This document shows, piece after piece, positions 1 through 7,215 of a DNA stretch of 32,505 nucleotides; position 1 is the stretch's first letter, and each line of letters begins with the position of its first letter. Under the pieces are notes generated by a model. It was not told the origin of the DNA. It searched no databases and worked only from the letters and a program-made list of their open reading frames with translations. The stretch comes from Streptomyces sp. NBRC 110611 (GTDB lineage: Bacteria; Actinomycetota; Actinomycetes; Streptomycetales; Streptomycetaceae). Location of the stretch: contig NZ_BBUY01000016.1 in the NCBI RefSeq assembly GCF_001590865.1, forward strand, positions 134,420 to 166,924, written 5' to 3'. The position numbers were made by a program, and so were the translations under genes.

Positions 1-435
1 CCGCCCGCCGCAGGCACGGCTGGTCGTGGGCACCCTCGCCTATATGTGCGCGCGCCTGTGCGCCTGACCACGTACGCTCCGGCGCCGCCGCCCCCGTACA
101 CCCGGCGCGCTCCAGCAGCGTACGGAGGACAGCGCCGGCGTGTGTCCACAGCACCGCGCCCCCGGCGTCCGGTACGAGGTGCCGGACGGCTCCCGGGATG
201 CGCAGCGTCAGCCCTGCGCCCTGATCCGGTGAGTGGCCGGTGTCCTCGGCGCCGCACCACACGTCCCCCCGGGACCGTGATCGAGGAGAGCGTGATCTCC
301 CACCGCCCCATGACCAGCACGGTGTCCCGGACATAGCCCTCCGCCCCGGGGGCGCAGACCTCCTCCAGCACCTCCCGGCAGACGGCGGCGAACCCGCGCG
401 CCGGTGCGGACCAGCGCGGTGATACGCGAGGTCAT
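1..435 (-). pseudogene. Frameshifted hypothetical gene (5' part; runs off window)
   Basis: I do not recognise this gene. On the minus strand an ATG at 435 opens with MTSRITALVRTGA. After that, good coding sequence with G/C at nearly every third position continues in a second frame (about 265-395, containing CREVLEEVCAPGAEGYVRD and VLVMGRWEITLSSITVPG). It then continues in a third frame to the window edge (about 1-260, containing LTLRIPGAVRHLVPDAGG and AVLRTLLERAGCTG). No single frame gives a plausible protein through the region. The simplest reading is one small gene of at least 140 codons broken by two frameshifts, either real decay or sequencing indels. It lies upstream of ftsY in the same direction. 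Confidence 0.4.
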
Positions 436-464
436 GGCCTCAGCGTGCCCCCTTGTACGACATC

Positions 465-504
465 GGCCCCCGGGTGCCCGCACGCAGGCGGGTACCCGGG
501 GGCC
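465..504 (-). terminator. ftsY terminator hairpin
   Basis: Two 17-nt arms (465-481 and 488-504) pair with one G-T wobble around a 6-nt loop, starting 18 nt beyond the ftsY stop codon. There is no U-tract, as is usual for strong GC-rich actinomycete terminators. Confidence 0.75.
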
Positions 505-522
505 GGGGCAGGCGGTGGGGGC

Positions 523-1761
523 TCAGTCGATAAGGGCGTCAACGAACGCCTTCGGCTCGAACGGGGCCAGGTCGTCCGCGCCCTCGCCCAGGCCGACCAG
601 CTTGACCGGGACACCCAGTTCGCGCTGGACGGCGATGATGATGCCGCCCTTGGCGGTGCCGTCGAGCTTGGTGAGCACCACACCTGTGATGTCCACGACC
701 TCGGCGAACACCCGGGCCTGCACCAGACCGTTCTGGCCGGTGGTGGCGTCGAGGACGAGCAGCACCTCGCCGACCGGGCCGTGCTTCTCGACGACCCGCT
801 TGACCTTGCCCAGCTCGTCCATCAGGCCGGTCTTGGTGTGCAGCCGGCCCGCGGTGTCGATCAGCACGACATCGGCGGACTCGGCGATACCTTCCTTCAC
901 CGCGTCGAAGGCGATCGACGCCGGGTCGCCGCCCTCGGGCCCGCGGACGGTACGGGCGCCGACCCGCTCGCCCCAGGTCTGCAGCTGGTCCGCGGCCGCG
1001 GCACGGAAGGTGTCGGCGGCACCGAGGACCACGGACTTGCCGTCGGCGACCAGGACCCGGGCGAGCTTGCCGGTGGTGGTGGTCTTGCCGGTGCCGTTGA
1101 CGCCGACGACCATGACGACGCCGGGGATCTCGTCGCCGCCGTTGCCGATGCCGTTGGCGGTGTGCACGGTGCGGTCGAATTCCGGGCCGATCAGGGCGAG
1201 CAGCTCCTCGCGGAGCAGTTCGCGCAGGTCCTCGGGGGTGCGGGTGCCGAGGACCTTGACCCGCTCGCGCAGCCGGTCGACCAGCTCCTGGGTGGGCGCG
1301 ACACCGACGTCGGCGGTGAGCAGGATGTCCTCGATCTCCTCCCACGTCTCCTCGTCGAGGTGCTCGCGGGAGAGCAGGTTGAGCAGGCCCTTGCCCAGGG
1401 TGTTCTGCGAGCGGGAGAGCCGCGCACGCAGCCGGACCAGCCGTCCGGCGGCGGGCTCGGGAACCTCGATCTCGGGCGCGGCGGGCGCCTCGGGCTCGGC
1501 GGCCGGCGCCTCCGCAACCGGGGCCTCGGGGGCCTCGGCGGTGGGCAGCGCGACTTCCTCGATGGTGCGACGTTCCTCGTCGCGGGGGGTCTCGGCCTCC
1601 TCGCCGACATGCGGTTCGGCAGGGGGCGCGGTGACGGAGGGCTTGGGGGCAGCCGGCGGAGACGGCGGCAGCTGCTTCTTCCTGCGGCCGCTGACGACGA
1701 GCCCAGTGATCGCGCCGAGCGCGAGCACGGCGATGACTACGGCAAGGATGACGAATTCCAT
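523..1761 (-). CDS. ftsY: Signal recognition particle receptor FtsY
   Basis: FtsY is the SRP-receptor GTPase that docks ribosome-SRP complexes at the membrane for co-translational insertion. The 412-residue protein starts at ATG 1761, preceded by GGAGGGG. It begins with one hydrophobic segment (about residues 3-23), then RRKK, then an acidic Ala/Glu/Pro-rich linker (about 40-105). The N domain covers about 105-205. The G domain follows: P-loop GVNGTGKTTTTGK near 220-232, DTFRAAA at 250-256, DTAGRL at 302-307, TKLDGTAKG at 364-372 and the closing GLGEGADDL. All GTPase motifs are intact. The open frame extends upstream to 2070, but that part is repeat-rich intergenic DNA; the RBS and membrane start fix the N-terminus. 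The ffh partner is not in the window. Confidence 0.97.
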   Translation of the reverse strand: MEFVILAVVIAVLALGAITGLVVSGRRKKQLPPSPPAAPKPSVTAPPAEPHVGEEAETPRDEERRTIEEVALPTAEAPEAPVAEAPAAEPEAPAAPEIEVPEPAAGRLVRLRARLSRSQNTLGKGLLNLLSREHLDEETWEEIEDILLTADVGVAPTQELVDRLRERVKVLGTRTPEDLRELLREELLALIGPEFDRTVHTANGIGNGGDEIPGVVMVVGVNGTGKTTTTGKLARVLVADGKSVVLGAADTFRAAAADQLQTWGERVGARTVRGPEGGDPASIAFDAVKEGIAESADVVLIDTAGRLHTKTGLMDELGKVKRVVEKHGPVGEVLLVLDATTGQNGLVQARVFAEVVDITGVVLTKLDGTAKGGIIIAVQRELGVPVKLVGLGEGADDLAPFEPKAFVDALID

Positions 1762-2225
1762 AACCCCTCCAGTATCACCAACCGCTGCGTTCCGCTGCGC
1801 TTGGCTGCCTTCCCCCGTTGTCGTCTGCGGCGCCGTACCTTCCGTTTCGCCGTGGCTCCCCCACTGCCTTAAGGGCGTGGGAGGTACCCCCAGCGGCGGG
1901 CGTGGGTTTGTCGGGCGCGGGTCCGCTCCTCCGGACTGCCGTCCTGCGGAGCGCACCCGTGACGTACAGCCCCGCGCAGCGGAAAACAGCCCGCCGCCAG
2001 GCGCCACGGCGAGAAAGCCAACAACGCGGGAGGGCAGCCAAGCGCAGCGGAACGTCGGAAGAACCAACACGGCGCAGAGGGAGAAGTTGGATCAAAGTAC
2101 GATGGTCTACGGCCGCGCAACGCGCGTAGAGTCCTGGCAGTCGATTTCTGGCCAGGCACCAGAGCCGCTGCCTGCACCTCCTCCCCCGGGGGTGCCCCAG
2201 ATCCCCGCACGGAGACATCTGCACC
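1762..2225. other. 464-nt intergenic region between ftsY and the permease
   Basis: The gap separates divergent ftsY and the permease. It holds a 34-bp near-perfect inverted repeat with a 199-nt spacer (separate entry) and small hairpins, including CCCCACTGCC..GGGCGTGGG near 1858-1883. Next to the permease, around 2104-2156, are two further hairpins: CTAC-GGC-CGCG-CAA-CGCG-C-GTAG, then CCTGG..CCAGG. The latter could be a structured leader. The frames crossing the gap have the composition of translated repeats, so I call no gene. Confidence 0.7.
1788..2054. repeat. Long inverted repeat flanking a 199-nt spacer (MITE-like)
   Basis: Arm 1788-1821 and arm 2021-2054 are reverse complements at 32 of 34 positions, sharing the core CGTTCCGCTGCGCTTGGCTG. 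I recall similar palindromic intergenic units in Streptomyces chromosomes, but no copy number is available here. No transposase reading frame lies inside, so this is a non-autonomous or purely structural repeat. Confidence 0.7.
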
Positions 2226-3710
2226 ATGGGCACCAGCACCACGTCCGCGTCCACTCCCGTAACCGACGGCGCCGTCGAGACCCGCGGCATCGAGCCCGTT
2301 CCCGATCACGAGCGCCGGGGCCGCGTCCGCGAGCTCTTCCCCACCTGGGTCGCCGCCAACATCAGCGTGTTGTTGCTCACCATGGGAGCCTCGCTGGTGA
2401 TCAACAACAGCCTGAACCTGTGGCAGGTGCTGGTGGTGGCCGCCATCGCGTCCACCGTCTCCTTCGGTATGGTCGGCGTGCTGTCGGTCTCCGGTAAGTG
2501 GGGCGGCGCTCCGGGCGCGATGCTCTCCCGCGCGGCCTTCGGCGTGCGCGGCAACTACTTCCCCGGCGCGATCCTGTGGGTGGCCCGTTTCGGCTGGGAG
2601 ACGATCAACGCGGTCACTGGCGCGTACGCGATCCTGACCGTGCTGAACCTGGTCTTCGGCATCAAGGCCAACAACGTCCTGATCGTCATCACCCTGCTGG
2701 CCTTCGTCGCCTGCACGTTCCTGGTGAGCGGGATGGGCCGCAAGGCGCTGAACGTGTGCAACAAGTACTCCACGTACCTCTTCAGCGCGATCAGCGTGGT
2801 GGTGCTCGGCTATCTGGTCGTCGAGATGCCGTGGAGTGACATCCTCCACAAGTCGCCGGGCAGCGCGGCCCTGATGATCGCGGGGATCGGCACCATCGCC
2901 GCCGGCGGTATCAGCTGGGTCCCCACCGGCCCGGACTTCGCGCGCTACCTCCCGCACGCCGCCTCCGGCAAGAAGATCGTCGGGACCACCATCTCCGGTG
3001 CGGCCCTGGTGCTGGTCCCGATGGTGCTCATGGGCGGTGTGATGGCCGTCTCCAACCCGGAGCTGGCCAACCAGAACACCGACCCGATGTCGTTCCTCGG
3101 CCAGGCCCTGCCGCGCGCGATCGCCATTCCGTACCTGATCACCGCGCTGATCGGCATGATGCTGATCAACAGCCTGTCGATGTACTCCGCGGGCTTCACC
3201 GCCCAGACCATGGGCGTCAAGCTGCCGCGCGCCCTGGCGGTCAGCGTGAACGCGGTGATCAGCCTGGTCGGCGGCCTGTTCATGATGCTGGTGGCCAAGG
3301 ACTTCATCGGCCAGTTCATCACCTTCCTGACGCTCCTCGCGGTCTCCTTCTCCGCCTGGATCGGCGTCTACGGCATCGACATGGCCCGCCGCCGCAAGCT
3401 GGCGGTCCGGTACGACGCCGAGAGCCTGATGAACACCGGCCGCACCAGCCGCTACTGGTACACCGGCGGCTTCTGCTGGCAGGCCATGACCGCCTGGTCC
3501 GTGGCGCTGATCGCGGGCCTGTGCTTCACCAAGGTCCAGTGGTTCACCGGCCCGCTGGCCACCACCTGGATCGGCGAGCACGGTCTGGGCTGGGCGGCCA
3601 CGATCGCCCTCTCCGCGGTGATCTTCGCCGTCCTGCCGAAGCCCCGGGAGACGGAGCCGGCGGCCGCGGACGCGCCGCACACCGACCGCCGGCCGGCCGA
3701 GGTGGGCTGA
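2226..3710 (+). CDS. NCS1-family cytosine/purine permease
   Basis: This is a predicted integral-membrane symporter of the nucleobase-cation symporter-1 family, which imports cytosine, purines, allantoin, hydantoins or related compounds. The 494-residue protein has a soluble N-terminus with IEPVPDHERRG, the family's usual entry to helix 1. About 12 hydrophobic segments follow; the first contains FPTWVAANISVLLLTMGASL and a later one SWVPTGPDFARYLP, a typical family stretch. The C-terminus is short, polar and Ala/Pro-rich. The start is ATG 2226 with GGAG about 11 nt upstream. No deaminase or purine-catabolism gene is adjacent, so the substrate cannot be assigned; CodB-like cytosine transport is a guess from overall resemblance. 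With the next two genes it forms an island between ftsY and glcP. Confidence 0.9.
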   Translation: MGTSTTSASTPVTDGAVETRGIEPVPDHERRGRVRELFPTWVAANISVLLLTMGASLVINNSLNLWQVLVVAAIASTVSFGMVGVLSVSGKWGGAPGAMLSRAAFGVRGNYFPGAILWVARFGWETINAVTGAYAILTVLNLVFGIKANNVLIVITLLAFVACTFLVSGMGRKALNVCNKYSTYLFSAISVVVLGYLVVEMPWSDILHKSPGSAALMIAGIGTIAAGGISWVPTGPDFARYLPHAASGKKIVGTTISGAALVLVPMVLMGGVMAVSNPELANQNTDPMSFLGQALPRAIAIPYLITALIGMMLINSLSMYSAGFTAQTMGVKLPRALAVSVNAVISLVGGLFMMLVAKDFIGQFITFLTLLAVSFSAWIGVYGIDMARRRKLAVRYDAESLMNTGRTSRYWYTGGFCWQAMTAWSVALIAGLCFTKVQWFTGPLATTWIGEHGLGWAATIALSAVIFAVLPKPRETEPAAADAPHTDRRPAEVG

Positions 3711-3738
3711 CACCCGCAGTCACCGCCCGGCCCCGGCC

Positions 3739-3785
3739 GATGGGGCGCCGGATCGCTTCCCCCCCCCGCGATCCGGCGCCGCATC
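3739..3785. terminator. Hairpin 1 between permease and cupin
   Basis: Arms 3739-3756 and 3768-3785 pair over 18 positions with one mismatch around an 11-nt C-rich loop. It starts 28 nt after the permease stop. The next gene is convergent, so it can serve both strands. Confidence 0.8.
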
Positions 3786-3789
3786 AGCC

Positions 3790-3829
3790 GAACGTCCCCT
3801 TCGCCGCCTGCCTGGCGAAGGGGACGTTC
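3790..3829. terminator. Hairpin 2 between permease and cupin
   Basis: Arms 3790-3805 and 3814-3829 pair perfectly over 16 bp around an 8-nt loop, five nt after hairpin 1. The left arm can alternatively pair with 3846-3859. It probably forms a bidirectional tandem terminator with hairpin 1. Confidence 0.8.
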
Positions 3830-3891
3830 TGCATCCCCGGCCCCCCGGGGAACGTTCGGCGCACCCCGGCCCCCGCGGGACCGGGCGCCCG

Positions 3892-4281
3892 TCAGCCCTC
3901 GGGGTAGAACACGAAGAGCGTGCAGCCGGTCTCCGACCGCGGAATGTGCCAGGAGCCCGCGGGCGCGTGCAGGAACGAACCCGCCGGATGGTCCCCGAAG
4001 CCGTCGTTGAACGTGCCCGAGACGACGAAGACCTCCTCCGGCCCGGGCTCGTGCACGTCGATCCGCTCCCAGCCACCGCCCGGGTCGATCTCCAGTACCT
4101 GGGCCCTGGCCCCGTTCTCCCCCGTCCACAGGGGACGGATCCGGACGCCGGGGAAGAGCTCGTTCACCGGTGCGTCGGCCACGTCGGACCACACGTAGCC
4201 GGCCATCTCCTGACCGCCGGCCGGCGTGCGGTGCGGCGTGCTCCGCTGGTTGTCGTACTGCTCAGTGCTGTGCTGGGTCAT
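3892..4281 (-). CDS. Cupin-domain protein (ChrR-like cupin)
   Basis: This is a 129-residue single-domain cupin. Cupin motif 1 is visible as HEPGPEEVFVVSGTFNDG (about residues 76-94, with metal-ligand candidates His and Glu). Motif 2 is APAGSWHIPRSETGC (about 106-120, with its His). These resemble small anti-oxidative or metal-binding cupins of the ChrR C-terminal type, but there is no anti-sigma zinc-binding domain here, so a regulatory role as in ChrR is not supported. The start is ATG 4281; an internal ATG (MAGYVWSDV, residue 26) is an alternative. It is divergent from the DJ-1/AraC regulator with 71 nt between them, so it is a likely target of that regulator (inference). Substrate unknown. 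Confidence 0.85.
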   Translation of the reverse strand: MTQHSTEQYDNQRSTPHRTPAGGQEMAGYVWSDVADAPVNELFPGVRIRPLWTGENGARAQVLEIDPGGGWERIDVHEPGPEEVFVVSGTFNDGFGDHPAGSFLHAPAGSWHIPRSETGCTLFVFYPEG

Positions 4282-4314
4282 GGCCCCAGCCTCGCCGTGC
4301 GGACACCGGCCCCT

Positions 4315-4338
4315 CCAGTGTCAGAAATGACGTGCTGG
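4315..4338. promoter_or_regulatory. Candidate operator between cupin and AraC regulator
   Basis: An imperfect palindrome, CCAG-T-GTCA-GAAA-TGAC-GTG-CTGG, sits in the middle of the 71-nt divergent promoter region. AraC/GlxA regulators often control a divergent neighbour, so this is a reasonable but untested binding site. Confidence 0.4.
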
Positions 4339-4352
4339 GGTACTTTCCTGCC

Positions 4353-5411
4353 ATGGAGGGCGTGGAGGGCAGGGAAGGCGGGGATGCGGCCGGTGCCGGG
4401 GACGCGGGGCGCCCCGGCGGGGACGGCGGTGGACCGCCGCACCGGGTGGTGGCGCTGGTCCACCCGCCCCAGGGGCCCTTCGAACTCGGCTGTGCCGTCG
4501 AGGTCTTCGGCACCCGCCGCGCCGGCCTGCCCTCCCTCTACGACTTCACCGTGTGTACGGAGGTCCCGGGCCCGGTACGGACGACGGCCGGTTACGACAT
4601 GCTGGTCGCCGAGGGGCTGTCCGCGCTGGCGTCGGCGGACACGGTCGTCATCCCGGGCTGGATCCCGCCGGACGAGCCGCTGAGCCCCGCCGTACGCGAG
4701 GCCCTGCTCGCCGCGCACGGCAACGGCGCCCGCCTGGTCACCCTCTGCTCCGGCGTCTTCGCCCTGGCGCAGACCGGCCTGCTCGACGGCCGCCGGGCGA
4801 CCACCCACTGGGCGCGGGCGGCCGGGCTGGCGGCGCGTTTCCCCCGGGTGCGGGTCGACCCGGGGGTGCTCTACATCGACCACGGCGACGTGGCCACGAG
4901 CGCGGGAGCGGCAGCCGGGGTGGACCTGTGTCTGCACCTCGTACGCACCGACCACGGCGCGGCCCACGCGGCCAGGGTCGCCCGGCACATGGTCATGCCG
5001 CCGCACCGCGAGGGCGGCCAGGCCCAGTACGCGGCACCGCCTCCGGCGGACCCGGTCGGCCCCGCGCGGGCCATGGACCAGTCGCTGGCCCCGCTGCTGG
5101 AGTGGGTGTCGGGCCGGCTGCCCGAGCCGGTGTCCGTCGAGGCCATGGCCGGCCACCTGCGGGTCTCCGAGCGGACCCTGGCCCGCCGGTTCGCCGACCA
5201 GCTCGGCACCAGTCCCGGCCAGTGGCTGCTGGGGCGGCGGATCGACGCGGCCCGGACCCTGCTGGAGGAGACCGATCTGCCGGTCGAGGCGATCGCCGTG
5301 CGCGTCGGTCTGTCCTCGGCGACGAACCTGCGCCGCCGCTTCCAGCGGGCGCTGGGCACGACCCCGGCGGGCTACCGGCGGACGTTCCGTACGGCGGGCG
5401 GCCGTCCGTGA
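4353..5411 (+). CDS. GlxA-type transcriptional regulator (DJ-1/PfpI domain plus AraC HTH)
   Basis: The protein has 352 residues from ATG 4353. A Gly/Asp-rich leader covers 1-28. A class I glutamine amidotransferase-like DJ-1/PfpI domain covers about 30-205, with nucleophile-elbow Cys132 in LVTLCSGVFALAQTG and THWARA at 151-156. A C-terminal AraC helix-turn-helix covers about 245-345 (VSVEAMAGHLRVSERTLARR, then AIAVRVGLSSATNLRRRFQR and GTTPAGYRR). GlxA-family proteins use the DJ-1 domain as a sensor rather than a known enzyme. The frame is open upstream to 4170 on this strand, but that part overlaps the divergent cupin gene and reads poorly. The likely target is the divergent cupin gene, perhaps also the permease; the ligand is not predictable. 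Confidence 0.92.
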   Translation: MEGVEGREGGDAAGAGDAGRPGGDGGGPPHRVVALVHPPQGPFELGCAVEVFGTRRAGLPSLYDFTVCTEVPGPVRTTAGYDMLVAEGLSALASADTVVIPGWIPPDEPLSPAVREALLAAHGNGARLVTLCSGVFALAQTGLLDGRRATTHWARAAGLAARFPRVRVDPGVLYIDHGDVATSAGAAAGVDLCLHLVRTDHGAAHAARVARHMVMPPHREGGQAQYAAPPPADPVGPARAMDQSLAPLLEWVSGRLPEPVSVEAMAGHLRVSERTLARRFADQLGTSPGQWLLGRRIDAARTLLEETDLPVEAIAVRVGLSSATNLRRRFQRALGTTPAGYRRTFRTAGGRP

Positions 5412-5431
5412 GCGAAAGAGCAGGACAAAGC

Positions 5432-5466
5432 CACTGCCCCGGCTCGGTGGACGAGCCGGGGCAGTG
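5432..5466. terminator. Bidirectional terminator, AraC regulator / glcP
   Basis: A perfect 15-bp stem (CACTGCCCCGGCTCG and its complement) with a 5-nt loop lies between convergent stop codons, 20 nt after the regulator stop and 33 nt beyond the glcP stop. Confidence 0.9.
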
Positions 5467-5499
5467 CCAGTACTGAGGAGAAGGGCTGGCGGGGGGTGG

Positions 5500-6918
5500 T
5501 TAGCCCATCTCCTCCAACGCCTTGCCCTTGGTCTCCTTCACGTACTTGAGCACGAAGGGGATCGAGAGCAGGGCGAAGATCATGTAGATCACGTAGGTAC
5601 CCGAGAGGTTCCATTCGGCCAGGCTCGGGAAGCTGGCCGTGATGGCCCAGTTGGCGATCCACTGCGCGGAGGCGGCGACGCCCAGCGCGGCGGCGCGGAT
5701 CTTGTTCGGGAACATCTCGCCGAGGAAGACCCAGACCACGACGCCCCAGGAGAGCGCGAAGAAGAGGACGAAGCCATGGGCGGCGATCAGGGCCACGGTG
5801 CCTTCGAGGGAGGGCAGGGTGCCGGCCGCGGTCTTGGCGGAGAAGGCCCAGGCCTCCAGGCCGAGCGCGAGGGCCATACCGGCGGAGCCGATCAGGGCCA
5901 GCGGGCGGCGGCCGATCCGGTCCACGAAGATCATGGCGATCACGGTGCCGACGATGTTGATGATCGACGTGGTGAAGCTGTAGAAGAACGAGCTCGCGGG
6001 GTTGATCCCGACGGACTGCCACAGCGTGGACGAGTAGTAGAACGCGACGTTGATGCCGACCAGCTGCTGGAAGACCGACAGTCCGATACCGACCCAGACG
6101 ATCGGCATGAAGCCCAGCTTGCCGCCGAGGAGGTCCTTGAACGTCGACTTGTGCTCGCGGCGCATCGCGTCCTGGATCTCGGTGACCCGGGTGTCGAGGT
6201 CGACGGTGTGGCCCTCGACCTCGGCGAGCACCTCCTTGGCACGGGACACCTTGCCGACGGAGATGAGGTAGCGCGGCGACTCGGGGATCGCGAAGGAGAG
6301 CAGACCGTAGAGCACGGCCGGGACGACCATCACGCCGAGCATCCACTGCCAGGCCTCCAGCCCGGCGAGGGTGCCGCGCTGGTCGCCGTCGGCGAGGTTG
6401 AGGATGCCCCAGTTGACGAGCTGGGAGACGGCGATGCCGATGACGATCGCGGCCTGCTGGAAGGAGCCGAGCCGGCCACGGTAGGCGGGCGGCGAGACCT
6501 CGGCGATGTAGGCCGGGCCGATGACCGAGGCCATACCGATCGCGAAGCCGCCGACGATCCGCCAGAAGGCCAGGTCCCACAGGGCGAACGGCACGGCCGA
6601 GCCGACCGCGCTGATGGTGAAGAGCACCGCCGCGATCTGCATCACACGGATCCGGCCGATCCGGTCGGCGATCCGGCCGGCGGTGGCGGCGCCGATGGCG
6701 CAGCCGATCAGCGCGACGGCGATGACCTGGGCGAGTACGGCGGATCCGACGTCGTAACGGCTGCGGATCGCCTCGACTGCGCCGTTGATGACGGAGCTGT
6801 CGTATCCGAAGAGGAAGCCGCCCATCGCGGCAGCCGCGGTGATGAAGATGACATGGCCGAGGTGATCGGGATGGGCCTTGCGGCCTTCCGGAACCGTCGG
6901 CTGCGCGGTGCTGGTCAA
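5500..6918 (-). CDS. glcP: Glucose permease GlcP (MFS sugar/H+ symporter)
   Basis: This is a 472-residue major facilitator of the sugar-porter family, closely resembling the GlcP glucose/H+ symporter that gives Streptomyces PTS-independent glucose uptake. Family marks are all present: GRIADRIGRIR after helix 2, PESPRYL before the central loop, QQLVGINVAFYYSS in helix 7, FVDRIGRRPL, PNKIRAAALG, and C-terminal VKETKGKALEEMG. The start is TTG 6918, giving M-TSTAQPT with GGAG seven nt upstream. The frame stays open to 7053, but that extension lies in the promoter leader and is not transporter-like. It is a single gene between two terminators with its own promoter near 7026-7053. Glucose is the expected substrate by family resemblance. 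Confidence 0.95.
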   Translation of the reverse strand: MTSTAQPTVPEGRKAHPDHLGHVIFITAAAAMGGFLFGYDSSVINGAVEAIRSRYDVGSAVLAQVIAVALIGCAIGAATAGRIADRIGRIRVMQIAAVLFTISAVGSAVPFALWDLAFWRIVGGFAIGMASVIGPAYIAEVSPPAYRGRLGSFQQAAIVIGIAVSQLVNWGILNLADGDQRGTLAGLEAWQWMLGVMVVPAVLYGLLSFAIPESPRYLISVGKVSRAKEVLAEVEGHTVDLDTRVTEIQDAMRREHKSTFKDLLGGKLGFMPIVWVGIGLSVFQQLVGINVAFYYSSTLWQSVGINPASSFFYSFTTSIINIVGTVIAMIFVDRIGRRPLALIGSAGMALALGLEAWAFSAKTAAGTLPSLEGTVALIAAHGFVLFFALSWGVVVWVFLGEMFPNKIRAAALGVAASAQWIANWAITASFPSLAEWNLSGTYVIYMIFALLSIPFVLKYVKETKGKALEEMG

Positions 6919-6999
6919 CGTGAACTCCAGTGGCCCGGCTGCGCTGCCGGGCGTCGGGGGCTGGCCCTTCCAGTGGTGCACAGGTGGGGGGTACCGACC

Positions 7000-7053
7000 A
7001 CTTGAAGGTAAAAGCAACGTTGCAGAGACTATGCCTTCAAGTTTCGAAGTCAA
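7000..7053 (-). promoter_or_regulatory. glcP promoter with nested operator-like repeats
   Basis: On the minus strand a -35 TTGACT (7053-7048) and -10 TAGTCT (7031-7026) are 16 nt apart, a good housekeeping-sigma match. The expected transcription start, near 7019, falls on the perfect palindrome GCAACGTTGC (7014-7023). That palindrome is bracketed by a perfect 9-bp inverted repeat, ACTTGAAGG (7000-7008) and CCTTCAAGT (7034-7042). A third near copy, CTTTCAAGT, lies at 7097-7105. This leaves a leader of about 100 nt before the TTG start. The palindrome is LacI-like in form. The rest of the 297-nt gap (6919-7215) shows nothing else I can name. Confidence 0.65.
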
Positions 7054-7215
7054 TAGGGTGTGATGAATTCGTTTTCCCCCGCGCCTTACGGTCGTTCTTT
7101 CAAGTAATGAAGCGATACGGAACTGACGATCTGTCGGGTACTCCGTGCGACCGAAGAAGGCGAAGGCGGCCGGACGCCCGGGAAAGTGCGCGGGCGAAAG
7201 GGCCGGCGGAGGAAT

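Noticed and set aside
2100..2160. Purine or guanidine riboswitch before the permease
   Set aside because: Hairpins are present, but none of the conserved loop sequences of those riboswitch classes could be found.
404..2497. Long plus-strand open frame across ftsY
   Set aside because: It is the antisense shadow of ftsY and the repeat region; the composition is Ser/Arg-rich with no family features.
4170..4352. Upstream extension of the AraC regulator (start at 4170)
   Set aside because: It would run through the divergent cupin gene and the operator region, and its residues do not resemble the family.
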